Shown piece after piece: positions 1-8,107 of a DNA stretch of 64,000 nt (positions within the stretch are counted from its first letter, which is position 1; each line of letters opens with the position of its first letter). The notes beneath the pieces are model-generated. The model searched no databases, was not told the DNA's origin, and saw nothing but the letters and a program-made list of their open reading frames with translations. The position numbers and the translations under genes were made by a program. The stretch spans positions 1 through 64,000 of the forward strand of contig NZ_FOVL01000016.1 in NCBI RefSeq assembly GCF_900115145.1, given 5' to 3'. This DNA is from Salegentibacter flavus (lineage in GTDB: Bacteria; Bacteroidota; Bacteroidia; Flavobacteriales; Flavobacteriaceae).

Positions 1-262
1 CCCGCAGGGCTTGTTCAATTTTTCGGGAAGAATAAATGTTGCGTAAATAGGCATAGATAACAACTTTGAGAAGCATCCGCGGATGATAGCTTGAAGTGCC
101 ACCACCTTTATAGCTCTTCTCCAAAGCAGAGATGTCTATATGTTCGATAATTGTATTTACTATTCGTACGGGATGATTCTTGGGAACTAAATCATCATAA
201 CTGGGAGGAAGAAGACTTAACTGGTCCTGTTGGTAAGTCTTGAATACTACTTTGCTGCTCAT
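1..262 (-). CDS. IS1182-family transposase, N-terminal part (cut by window edge)
   Basis: The reverse strand reads from ATG at 262 to the window edge without a stop, giving 87 codons. The product has the usual N-terminal region of IS1182/IS5-like transposases: a DLVPKNHPVR segment followed by GGGTSSYHPRMLLKVVIYAYL and then IYSSRKIEQALR (DUF772-type domain). The DDE catalytic part lies outside the window, so it cannot be said whether the element is intact. The call rests on recognising the family pattern by eye. Confidence 0.85.
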   Translation of the reverse strand, partial: MSSKVVFKTYQQDQLSLLPPSYDDLVPKNHPVRIVNTIIEHIDISALEKSYKGGGTSSYHPRMLLKVVIYAYLRNIYSSRKIEQALR

Positions 263-294
263 GCTTAAAAATAAACATGATCACTTAATTATAC

Positions 295-330
295 AAAAAA
301 GAGGCTGCCTTTTTAGACAGCCTCTTTTTT
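295..330. terminator. Symmetrical hairpin terminator
   Basis: A 13-bp stem (AAAAAAGAGGCTG at 295-307 pairing with CAGCCTCTTTTTT at 318-330) has A and T runs on both sides and can act in either direction. It lies just upstream of the transposase start. It may shield the element from read-through or belong to its end. Confidence 0.75.
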
Positions 331-618
331 GTTTCTATTTCTGCAATGGATTAAGTCAACTTCGGTCGCTTTTTCAAATATTAGATCGATAGCATCCGGT
401 ATGGAAGGAGTGAGTATAACTAATGTCACCCAGAGCTTGACTCAGGATCCCATAGGAGTGGGCTAATTATGTACGCCCGCTTCAGATCAAAAATCTATCT
501 TAGATAATAACCGGCAAAAAAGAATAAACCGGGAAACCGACAATAATTAAGGACTACCGTCAACGACTATAAACCAAATTATATCGGGACTAAAGACCAT
601 CGCCTAAAGACTAATAAA
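331..618. other. Gene-free stretch with repeat words
   Basis: No gene is seen. The part from about 424 to 465 resembles the widespread bacterial repeat built on TGTCACCC...GACTCAGGATC. From about 535 to 620 it changes to word-like repeats of the type GACTAAAGACCATCG...AAAGACTAATAAACTAA, the same family as in the longer gaps further on. Confidence 0.5.
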
Positions 619-1893
619 CTAATCCAGTTGTTCCCGGATCTTATCTATAGCGTTCTGAATATCTTTATCGGGTTCAATGATGTTGTTGCTGCCCCAGAAT
701 TCAGGATCGCTGAAGCCCGAAACGTCATCGGTCATCACCACGGTGGGCTTTAAGTAACTATCGCTTCTCCTCGGGTTAACATCTCCGGGATCGGGTTTCC
801 ATCCGGTAACCGCCATTTCGCTGTGGACATAGTACCGGGAGTTAAATAACTTCCGCTTCCAGTTCACCACGAAGGTAAGGTCGGCGCTGCCGTAGCCGTA
901 GAACCATTTTCCGTCCTGCTGCTGGTAATCTATCAGGTATTTAACTTCAATAGGATACACCCGCGTGCTTCCGGGTTTCTTGCTCACAAAAAGCCTGGAG
1001 GCTACCGAGCGGTTATCGACGTTTAAGTTGAGCTCTGCCCTAACCAGGGTATGGCTCTGCGCGTCTATATACAGCTTTCCGAAGTACCAGGGAGCACTTC
1101 TTTCCCTGGCTTCAAAATCCACCACATAAAGATACCGGCCATCGATCTGGGTAGGCTCATCAAAACTGAAACTGTAATCGCTGATATCATCGATATAGAA
1201 AACATATTCCGGATACTTCATTACATCAACATAAAGCGCGTTGTAAGGTCCTCCGCGTAATTTAAGGGCCAGAGTATCTAACTTATCATAATCGGCGGTC
1301 TTACGGGCTTTTATCAGCTCTATTTCTTCTTTTCGGGAGGAGGTGTAAGGTTTTTTATGAATCCTGATCACCGCCTCGCTCAGGGAAACGTTCTTGCGCC
1401 CCTTGCGGATACTCTCCCGGTAAAAGGCCGTCATATTGGTATTCTGATTCAGGTAATTATCTTCCCGCTTAGAGAGCATAGTTCTAACCAGTTTCCCCGC
1501 ATCTTCTGCCTGGAAGATACTGATCTCGCTGAGTTCCTCTACGGAAGGCTCCAGGAAGATCTCGGTGTTTTCCTCGCTGAAATATTCTAACGCGACGTTC
1601 TTGCTCTCAAATCCCAAATAGCTTACCCGCACCACAACCTGACTTAAATTGGAGGGCACCTTCAAAGAAAACTCTCCATCGGCATTGGTAACCGTTGCAA
1701 TATTGGTATTGAGAACGGTGAGTTGGGCAGAACCCACAGGTCTTTCCCGGTCGCTGCTAAGCACCCGACCTTTATATTCGGTGTATTCCTGGTCCTGTTG
1801 CAGGTCCTGGAAAACCGCGGCTGCCTGAATTTCCGGGGAAACGGGAAACAAGACTGCCAGTATGAACAATATATTTATAACAAAAATTTTCAC
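619..1893 (-). CDS. Carboxypeptidase-like regulatory domain protein, exported
   Basis: The 424-residue product starts with a signal peptide (residues 1 to about 24). Residues about 40-115 form a carboxypeptidase-D regulatory-like (CarboxypepD_reg-like) beta-sandwich, with the typical run GRVLSSDRERPVGSAQLTVL, then TNADGEFSLKVP and VSYLGFES. The rest is the long beta-rich C-terminal part common in Bacteroidota proteins of this build, whose function is unknown. Such proteins are normally placed at the outer membrane or periplasm. It stands alone, with repeat DNA on both sides. The family call is firm; any specific role is not. Confidence 0.8.
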   Translation of the reverse strand: MKIFVINILFILAVLFPVSPEIQAAAVFQDLQQDQEYTEYKGRVLSSDRERPVGSAQLTVLNTNIATVTNADGEFSLKVPSNLSQVVVRVSYLGFESKNVALEYFSEENTEIFLEPSVEELSEISIFQAEDAGKLVRTMLSKREDNYLNQNTNMTAFYRESIRKGRKNVSLSEAVIRIHKKPYTSSRKEEIELIKARKTADYDKLDTLALKLRGGPYNALYVDVMKYPEYVFYIDDISDYSFSFDEPTQIDGRYLYVVDFEARERSAPWYFGKLYIDAQSHTLVRAELNLNVDNRSVASRLFVSKKPGSTRVYPIEVKYLIDYQQQDGKWFYGYGSADLTFVVNWKRKLFNSRYYVHSEMAVTGWKPDPGDVNPRRSDSYLKPTVVMTDDVSGFSDPEFWGSNNIIEPDKDIQNAIDKIREQLD

Positions 1894-2172
1894 AGCAGTT
1901 ATAGTTATGATTTATACTCCCTAAGATACTGAATTTTAACTTCTTTCTAAGTTGTATAAGTGTTAATTTCGGTTGCATCAGTCTGTAGTCTTTTGGCAAT
2001 AGTCGTTAGAATTGGTGTGTACGTCCCTGATCAGGGTTGATAGTTTTTGAGTGGAGAGTGGAGAGTGGAGAAAAGGAGAACAGGAGGCTTGGGGAAAGAC
2101 AGGCAAGGAGTAGAGGTAGAGGTAGGGATATTGTGTTCAACGTTCAATAATCCTCGTTTCGTATTTACGCAC

Positions 2173-2294
2173 GTTGGCTTCGAGTGCCCCGACCTGGTCG
2201 GGATGTATCGAGAAGTCTTAATAGTTCGTACTTCTAACCTGTTCTCGATACAAATTCAATCCGCTCCCGCGTTTTGAATCCACTCGAACTCAAT
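2173..2294. repeat. Long inverted-repeat element, copy 1 (diverged)
   Basis: The core TATCGAGAAG...TTCTCGATA forms a hairpin. The outer arms GTTGGCTTCGAGTG and CACTCGAACTCAATGG are also complementary with few mismatches. It shares the core and outer arms with the copies at 27494 and 32826 but has lost the middle arms. No open reading frame in it is convincing, so it resembles a non-autonomous palindromic element. Confidence 0.6.
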
Positions 2295-2331
2295 GGTAAG
2301 ATAAGTGGAGAGAATTGCAAGCCTCAAGTCT

Positions 2332-2474
2332 AAAGAATTAATTTGTTACCGCAACTTAAATTTACTCAATTAAATATGGGTTTCAGGATCCCGATGTAAA
2401 ATCGGGATTAGTTCAACCAACAGAATTGTGTGCAAACTGCGCCTTTCTCAATTCTGGGTTTCACTAAAGGGAGC
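2332..2474. repeat. Dispersed ~145-bp repeat, copy 1
   Basis: It is nearly identical to 32638-32784, running from AAAGAATTAATTTGTTACC to TTTCACTAAAGGGAGC. It contains the small hairpin TCCCGAT-gtaaa-ATCGGGA. No coding content is seen. Confidence 0.7.
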
Positions 2475-2660
2475 CGCAGATTTCTACAACAGCCCTAGTG
2501 ACTAATATCCGTCTAATTTTCTTAAAGTTTTGATAGGGAGTTTAGCCTGGGTGATTTCCACGGAAGAAGGTTGCGCAGCGGGGCCCCGAAAGAGGTTCCA
2601 GAATAAAAAACCTGAAATTTTAATCGGGAAATTAATGATAAAACACTTATGAGTAAAAAA

Positions 2661-2733
2661 TGAGTCGATTACAATACTTAATCGACTCAAAAAACCATTA
2701 TATTTGAGTTAATTAATTTATTTTATCGACTCA
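2661..2733 (+). promoter_or_regulatory. Palindromic operator before the Fic gene
   Basis: A perfect 11-bp inverted repeat, TGAGTCGATTA (2661-2671) and TAATCGACTCA (2679-2689), is separated by 7 bp. A third half-site, ATCGACTCA (2725-2733), runs into the Fic start codon. The partial word TTTGAGTTAATTAA lies between. The likely reader is the winged-helix domain at the C-terminus of the Fic protein itself; that link is inference. Confidence 0.65.
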
Positions 2734-3839
2734 TGAAATATAATTGGCAACAACCGGACTGGCCAGAATTTAAATATTCAATAAAAGAGTTAGAACCTCT
2801 TTTATATAAATTTTCAGAACGTGCCGGTAGGATTGATGGGATTCTTAAAGGCCTTTCTGACGAAACCCAGTATAACACTTTAATAGAACTATTGGTTGCT
2901 GAAGCTATCAAAACTTCAGCGATTGAGGGTGAATTTTTGAGTCGAAAAGATGTTATTTCTTCTATTAAAAATAATTTGGGATTGAATATGCCAAAAGAGC
3001 CGGTAAGGGATAAACGAGCTCAGGGGATTTCTGAATTAATGATAGATGCCCAAAAAAGTTTCCGGCAAGCCTTAACTCAGGATTCTCTTTTTAAATGGCA
3101 TAAAATGTTGATGAAGGGGAATAATAGTATAGAAAGCGGTGTCTGGCGAACTCATACAGAACCTATGCAGGTTGTTTCAGGGGCAATAGGAAAAGAAATC
3201 ATCCATTTTGAAGCGCCGCCGTCGAATCGTATTCCCGAGGAAATGAAAAATTTTATTGAGTGGTTTAATGCTACAGCATTGGGAAAAGAGAAGGCAATAA
3301 CTCAACCCATCATAAGAGCAGCAGTGGCACATCTTTATTTTGAAAGTATTCATCCTTTTGAGGATGGGAATGGGCGGATTGGACGTGCGATATCTGAAAA
3401 AGCTTTGTCTCAGTATATTGGAAGACCTGTGCTTTTGAGTCTTTCTAAGGCTATGGAAGCTAACAAAAACGAATATTATAATGCCTTAAAACGTGGACAG
3501 CGATCTAATGAAATAACAGATTGGGTTTTTTATTTTGTAAGTATCAGTCTCGAGGCACAAAAGGATACCGAAGAGTTAATAAGCTTCACCCTAAAAAAGA
3601 CCAAATTCTTTGACAGGTTTAAGAGAGTATTGAATAGCCGTCAAACGAAATTGGTAAAGCGAATGCTTGAAGCCGGACCGCAGGGTTTTGATGGCGGAAT
3701 AAATACCCGGAAATATGTTTCCTTAACCCGAACTTCACGAGCTACAGCTACCCGTGATCTGCAGGACTTATTGGACAAAGGTGTATTGATTAGAATTGGA
3801 AAAGGCAGAAGCACCAGATACGATTTAAATATATTATAG
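2733..3839 (+). CDS. Fic family protein (AMPylase) with C-terminal winged helix
   Basis: The 368-residue product opens with a DUF4172-like segment (residues 1 to about 80). It then has the Fic core with the complete motif HPFEDGNGRIGR at residues 207-218, including the catalytic histidine and the phosphate-binding GNGR. An inhibitory-helix motif of the [S/T]xxxE[G/N] type is present as TSAIEG at 61-66, so inhibition in cis (class II Fic) is expected. Residues about 300-368 look like a winged helix-turn-helix. Fic enzymes transfer AMP from ATP to Ser, Thr or Tyr of target proteins; the target here is unknown. The gene stands alone and has a strong palindrome over its start. Confidence 0.88.
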   Translation: MKYNWQQPDWPEFKYSIKELEPLLYKFSERAGRIDGILKGLSDETQYNTLIELLVAEAIKTSAIEGEFLSRKDVISSIKNNLGLNMPKEPVRDKRAQGISELMIDAQKSFRQALTQDSLFKWHKMLMKGNNSIESGVWRTHTEPMQVVSGAIGKEIIHFEAPPSNRIPEEMKNFIEWFNATALGKEKAITQPIIRAAVAHLYFESIHPFEDGNGRIGRAISEKALSQYIGRPVLLSLSKAMEANKNEYYNALKRGQRSNEITDWVFYFVSISLEAQKDTEELISFTLKKTKFFDRFKRVLNSRQTKLVKRMLEAGPQGFDGGINTRKYVSLTRTSRATATRDLQDLLDKGVLIRIGKGRSTRYDLNIL

Positions 3840-4495
3840 TAAGACAAACTTGAGATCTTTATTCTTGAATTTGAGTTCCTGCCAGGCAGGCTTGAGTCAA
3901 AAAGCTATTAAGATTCTGTTATTTGCCAATTCATCATTTAAGCTTTTTTGCTCCTGTCTATGACTTTTTTAGCGAAGCTTTTTTTAGAGACGAAACTTTT
4001 TCGAACGAAGAAACTCCTTCGGTGTAAGAGAAAAGGAGAAAAGCAGGGCGAATCGAATTAACGGCTCTCGAGTTAACGAATTATCGAATCCCGGATACAC
4101 GAACTAACGAATCACGAATTAACCAATCCCCAATTAACTAATTAACCAAATCACTCCATCACAACATCACTCCGTCACTCCATGCCAGTTCGGACAAACT
4201 CCTTCGGCGTAAGAGAAAAGGGGAGGAGGAGAAAAGGAGAAAAGCAGGGGGAATCGAATTTACGGCTCTCGAGTTAACGAATTATTGAATCCCGGATACA
4301 CGAACTAACGAATCACGAATCACGAATTAACCAATCCCCAATTAACCAAATCACTCCATCACAGCGTCACACAGCATCACAGCCAAAAAACTACAGCTAA
4401 AAGTCTAAAGTCTAAAGACTACGGACTTAAACACTTTGTGTACAAATCATAAAAATTTTAACAATTTAAAATTGTCTTAACGAAATGTGAAAGTT
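3840..4495. repeat. Word-repeat region with a tandem ~190-bp unit
   Basis: No gene is seen. Two diverged copies of one block, roughly 4009-4142 and 4198-4352, each hold CTCCTTCGGCGTAAGAGAAAAG, then CTCTCGAGTTAACGAATTA, then chains of near-words such as CGAACTAACGAATCACGAATTAACC and finally CATCACTCCGTCACTCC. The same blocks recur near 28200, 30480 and 33000. Word spacing varies, so this is neither a CRISPR array nor a clean microsatellite. Confidence 0.6.
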
Positions 4496-4503
4496 TATAT
4501 TTG
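4472..4503 (+). promoter_or_regulatory. Candidate promoter of the polysaccharide locus
   Basis: TATATTTG at 4496-4503 matches the Bacteroidota -7 consensus TAnnTTTG exactly, and TTG at 4472-4474 can serve as the -33 element with 21 bp between. It precedes a long leader of about 540 bp ahead of the first gene. Confidence 0.5.
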
Positions 4504-4528
4504 CCTTCCCTTAAGAGGATGCATCTTT

Positions 4529-4551
4529 ATTACGGATTCCCGTAATTTTTT
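4529..4551 (+). terminator. Leader hairpin with T run: possible attenuator
   Basis: ATTACGG (4529-4535) and CCGTAAT (4540-4546) form a perfect stem with a 4-nt loop, followed by T residues to 4551. It begins about 25 nt after the -7 box, within the first few dozen transcribed bases. That fits an early terminator that the locus antiterminator (UpxY, 28498-28971) could overcome. The role is inferred from position only. Confidence 0.5.
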
Positions 4552-5048
4552 AAGCTAAAAGCCCATTATTTTTGCATTTGTCTTAGAGGGTTAATTAACA
4601 AATAATTAAGTTTTCAGGGAGGCACAGCAATGTGACTCACGGCGGCGAAGCCGTATTCAAGCCCTTCCCCTGGCCCCTTCCGAAGGGACGGGGAGATTCT
4701 TTAAAAGAACTTTATTAAACCGACAACCGAATAAAACTACCGTCTAACGACTAACAAAGATACCGTCTAAAGTCTAACGACTAAAGTCTAACGACTAAAG
4801 ACTACAGACTAAAGACTAAAGAAAATTTCCAAATCTACCGTCTACGGACTAACAACTAACGACTAATCCTTCTTTTGCAATCCCTACAACCGCAAAAGAT
4901 TTAAAAATGTTTATGGTGTAATTCACTCCGCATTCCGGCGGAAAAAAATCTAAATCTTTTATCATCAAGGCATACGTATTTGTTACTGTATGTAGCGAAG
5001 CTTTTGTTTTGAAAGCACGGATTTCACGGATTATACCGAATTTCGCGG
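4552..5048. other. Long leader with word repeats
   Basis: No gene is seen. The stretch 4720-4865 is a chain of near-words such as GACTAAAGTCTAACGACTA. Just before manC, at 5019-5048, comes a second word type (CACGGATTTCACGGATT...CGCGGATG). The same type lies directly before cysN and cysQ. Confidence 0.5.
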
Positions 5049-6071
5049 ATGCTTACTAACAACAATATGGGCGAAAAAATTCAACACGTAATATTAACAG
5101 GAGGAGTGGGGAGCAGACTTTGGCCGCTTTCTCGGCAGTCCAGGCCTAAACAATATTTAGAGATATTTTCTGAAAGGTCTTTGTTTGAGCTCGCTGTAGA
5201 ACGGAATCTGCCGTTTTCTGATTCGCTTATTGTTGTTGGGAATAAAGGGAACAGGCAGCTATCTGAAGCCAGTCTGAAAAAAGCTGGGATAACCGAATAT
5301 GCCGATATTGTAGAGGTAACTCCCCGAAATACTGCTCCGGCTATTGCTTTCGCTGCCTTTGCAGCTTAGGCTGAGGATATCCTGCTGGTAACCCCGGCCG
5401 ATCATATAATAAAAGAAGGCCCGGAATATTCTATGGCTATTCAAAAAGCTATTGAGCTGGCAAAACAGAATAACATAGTGACCTTCGGGATCCAACCCAC
5501 AAAACCGGAAACAGGCTTTGGATATATAGAGTTCAAGGAAAATGAGGTGCTTTCCTTCAGGGAGAAGCCTGATCTGGAAACTGCTAAAGATTTTCTTAAA
5601 ACAGAAAATTTTCTCTGGAATAGTGGGATGTTTTGTTTTAAAGCAAGGGTCTTCCTGGAAGAATTAAAGAAATACAGCCCCGAGGTTTTTGAAAGCTCTT
5701 TGGCTGCCTGGGAAAAGGCTACAGACTGCCGCCTGGAAGAACAAAGCTCTTTAGAGATTCCTGCTATTAGTGTTGACTACGCGTTGATGGAAAAAAGCGA
5801 AAAGATAAAAGTGGTGCCTTCCGATTTTGGATGGAGCGATATGGGAAGTTTTGAGGTGGTTTATGATTATCTCAAACAACAAGGACACCCGGTAGATGCC
5901 TCCGGGAACATGCAAATTGGCAGTGACAAACCGGTTTTCTTTACCGGACTTAAAAATTCTATCCTGGTGGATACTGATGATGCAACCTTGGTGCTGCAAA
6001 AATCAGCTTCACAAAATGTAAAGGAAATTTATCAATCGCTGGAGGCCAGCGGATCTGACTTACTTTTTTAA
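5049..6071 (+). pseudogene. manC: Mannose-1-phosphate guanylyltransferase, interrupted by an in-frame TAG
   Basis: The reading frame encodes a 340-residue GDP-mannose pyrophosphorylase. It has the signature GGVGSRLWPLSRQSRPKQYL near the N-terminus, then VTPADHII, and GFGYIE further on. Codon 107 (5367-5369) is TAG; reading continues in the same frame with clear homology on both sides, so one base change explains it. The next in-frame ATG is at 5433, and a protein begun there would lack the nucleotide-binding half. An earlier Met at 5067 is an alternative start. The enzyme would make GDP-mannose for the neighbouring glycosyltransferases. As written it is probably inactive, unless the stop is suppressed or is a sequencing error. 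Confidence 0.8.
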
Positions 6072-6077
6072 GAAAAA

Positions 6078-6500
6078 TTGACAAGTACTCAGAAAAGGCA
6101 TATAGTAAAAACCATAACCTGGAGAATAATTGGTACTCTCGATACCATTATTTTATCCTGGGTGATTTCGGGAAATCCTTTGACCGGTTTGAAGATCGGT
6201 GCCGCCGAGGTTATCAGCAAGATGATATTGTACTACCTACATGAAAGATTGTGGTTTAAAAGTGAGGCTTCCGATTCTAAATGGAGACATATATTAAAAA
6301 CCATAAGCTGGCGGTTTGTAGGAACTATGGATACGATGCTGTTGGCCTGGCTGATTTCAGGAGATCCAATGATTGGACTTCAAATTGGGTTTGCAGAGGT
6401 GATCACTAAAATGTTGTTCTATTATCTGCACGAAAAGCTTTGGTATAAAAGTAATTACGGATTAGAAGAAACAGATAGGAATACAAGAACAATAGAATAA
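6078..6500 (+). CDS. Tandem DUF2061 membrane protein
   Basis: The 140-residue product consists of two copies of DUF2061 (about residues 5-62 and 70-127). Each copy carries KTITWR/KTISWR, GT(L/M)DT, a hydrophobic pair of helices, and YYLHE(R/K)LW at the end. About four membrane segments are expected. The start is TTG, just after manC. It lies directly before cysC-cysD-cysN, an association I recall from other Bacteroidota. Its biochemical role is unknown; something linked to sulfate or PAPS handling is a guess from context. Confidence 0.8.
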   Translation: MTSTQKRHIVKTITWRIIGTLDTIILSWVISGNPLTGLKIGAAEVISKMILYYLHERLWFKSEASDSKWRHILKTISWRFVGTMDTMLLAWLISGDPMIGLQIGFAEVITKMLFYYLHEKLWYKSNYGLEETDRNTRTIE

Positions 6501-6507
6501 AGCAAGA

Positions 6508-7098
6508 ATGGAAAATGTTATTGAACAGGTTTATCAAATAAATGTGGAGCATCGCGCTCAGCTTAAAAAACATAAGCCGCTGGTAATTTGGTTTACTGGA
6601 CTTTCAGGATCAGGGAAATCTACCCTGGCCAATACATTAGAACAAGAACTGTTCGAAAATAATATACATACCTATAGCCTGGATGGTGATAATATAAGGA
6701 GAGGGATCAATAAGAATTTAGGTTTTACTAAGGAAGATAGGTCTGAGAACCTGAGACGAATTGCTGAAGTTGCAAATCTGTTTACTGAGTCCGGATTGGT
6801 GGTTCTGGCGGCCTTTATTTCTCCATTACAGCAGGACAGGGCATTGGTAAAACAAATTGTTGGCCCCGATAATTTTCTGGAAGTTTTTGTAGACACCTCT
6901 CTTGAAGAATGTGAGCGAAGAGATGTCAAAGGTTTGTATCAAAAAGCCAGGGCGGGAGAGATTAAAAATTTTACCGGAATTTCAGCTCCTTTTGAAAAAC
7001 CCAAAAATCCGGACATACACATAAAAACGGAAGATCAATCTATAGAGGAAGCTATAAAGCATATTAAAAACTCTGTGCTTTCTAAAATTGAATTATAA
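6508..7098 (+). CDS. cysC: Adenylylsulfate kinase
   Basis: CysC phosphorylates APS to PAPS using ATP. The 196-residue protein has the P-loop GLSGSGKST at 31-39, then LDGDNIRRGINKNLGF and RSENLRRIAEVANLF, all standard for the family, and is of usual length. Its stop overlaps the cysD start by one base. No PAPS reductase (cysH) is seen in the window, so the PAPS made here is available for sulfotransfer by the enzyme at 15687-16628. Confidence 0.95.
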   Translation: MENVIEQVYQINVEHRAQLKKHKPLVIWFTGLSGSGKSTLANTLEQELFENNIHTYSLDGDNIRRGINKNLGFTKEDRSENLRRIAEVANLFTESGLVVLAAFISPLQQDRALVKQIVGPDNFLEVFVDTSLEECERRDVKGLYQKARAGEIKNFTGISAPFEKPKNPDIHIKTEDQSIEEAIKHIKNSVLSKIEL

Positions 7099-8012
7099 TG
7101 AGTACTCAAAACAAATATTATTTAAATTATTTAGATGAATTGGAGTCGGAAGCTATCTATATTTTAAGAGAAGTATGGGCGCAATTTGAAAATCCCGTGA
7201 TATTATTCTCAGGGGGAAAAGATTCTATTTTAGTTACGCATCTGGCCAAAAAAGCCTTTTATCCCAGTAAAATTCCATTCGCCTTAATGCATGTTGATAC
7301 CGGACATAACTTTCCGGAGACTATCCAATTTCGTGATGATCTGGTTGAAAGCTTGGGAGTAAAACTAATTGTAGGTTCTGTACAAGATTCTATCAATCAG
7401 GGAAGGGTTTCCGAAGAAAAAGGAAAGAACGCTACCCGTAACGCGCTTCAAATCACCACGCTGTTAGATGCAATCGAAGGGAATAAGGTAGACTGTGCAA
7501 TAGGCGGTGGCCGAAGAGATGAAGAAAAAGCCAGGGCTAAGGAGCGATTCTTCTCACACCGTAATGATTTCGGGGAATGGGATCCTAAAAATCAAAGGCC
7601 GGAGTTATGGAATCTCCTAAATGGAAAACAATTTGAAGGTGAACATTTCAGGGCTTTTCCGATAAGTAACTGGACCGAGATGGATGTTTGGAATTATATC
7701 AAGCGAGAAAACATCAGTATTCCATCATTATATTACGCGCATGAAAGAGAGGTGGTTTTTAGAAGTAATTCCTGGATTCCTATGTCGGACTTTTTAAAAC
7801 TTGAAGAAAATGAAAAAGTTCATACCAAAAAAATACGTTTCAGGACTTTGGGAGATATTACTATCACCGGAGGAATAGAATCTGATGCGGATACTCTGGA
7901 AAAAATAGCTTTAGAAGTTTCCGCAATGCGTAAGACGGAACGGGGAGATAGGTCAGACGATAAAAGGAGTGAAACGGCGATGGAGGATCGGAAGAAGCAA
8001 GGCTATTTTTAA
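7098..8012 (+). CDS. cysD: Sulfate adenylyltransferase subunit 2
   Basis: CysD is the ATP-pyrophosphatase subunit that makes APS from sulfate and ATP, driven by the CysN GTPase. The 304-residue protein has the PP-loop SGGKDS near residue 39, then MHVDTGHNFPET and GGRRDEEKARAKER. Its length is normal and it ends in a charged tail. It overlaps cysC by one base and is separated from cysN by 95 bp of repeat-like DNA. Confidence 0.95.
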   Translation: MSTQNKYYLNYLDELESEAIYILREVWAQFENPVILFSGGKDSILVTHLAKKAFYPSKIPFALMHVDTGHNFPETIQFRDDLVESLGVKLIVGSVQDSINQGRVSEEKGKNATRNALQITTLLDAIEGNKVDCAIGGGRRDEEKARAKERFFSHRNDFGEWDPKNQRPELWNLLNGKQFEGEHFRAFPISNWTEMDVWNYIKRENISIPSLYYAHEREVVFRSNSWIPMSDFLKLEENEKVHTKKIRFRTLGDITITGGIESDADTLEKIALEVSAMRKTERGDRSDDKRSETAMEDRKKQGYF

Positions 8013-8107
8013 CGCGAATTTCGCAGATTATAGCGAATTGCGCGGATTATGGCGGACCCGTCAAAAAAGCGGGACAGGTTTCACGGATTAATAAAAGGAT
8101 ATAAAAA
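8013..8107. repeat. Word repeats between cysD and cysN
   Basis: Chains such as CGCGAATTTCGCAGATT...CGAATTGCGCGGATT fill the gap. They match the blocks before manC and cysQ. They are probably transcribed within the operon; no function is visible. Confidence 0.5.

Larger units (their letters stand above)
1894..2660. other. Repeat-rich intergenic region
   Basis: No gene is supported. It contains one copy of a long-inverted-repeat element (2173-2294) and one copy of a ~145-bp repeat (2332-2474), both listed separately. It also has purine-rich word repeats (GTGGAGAGTGGAGAGTGGAG) near 2052-2095. Confidence 0.6.

Noticed and set aside
2047-2277. 76-residue plus-strand open frame
   Set aside because: It covers purine-rich repeats and the diverged inverted-repeat element; no family resemblance.
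3990-4390. Possible CRISPR array
   Set aside because: Words differ in length and spacing, there are no unique spacers of constant size, and no cas genes are near.
5367-5369. TAG in manC as a programmed recoding site (pyrrolysine or read-through)
   Set aside because: No recoding structure or pyrrolysine genes are visible; a simple point mutation is enough.
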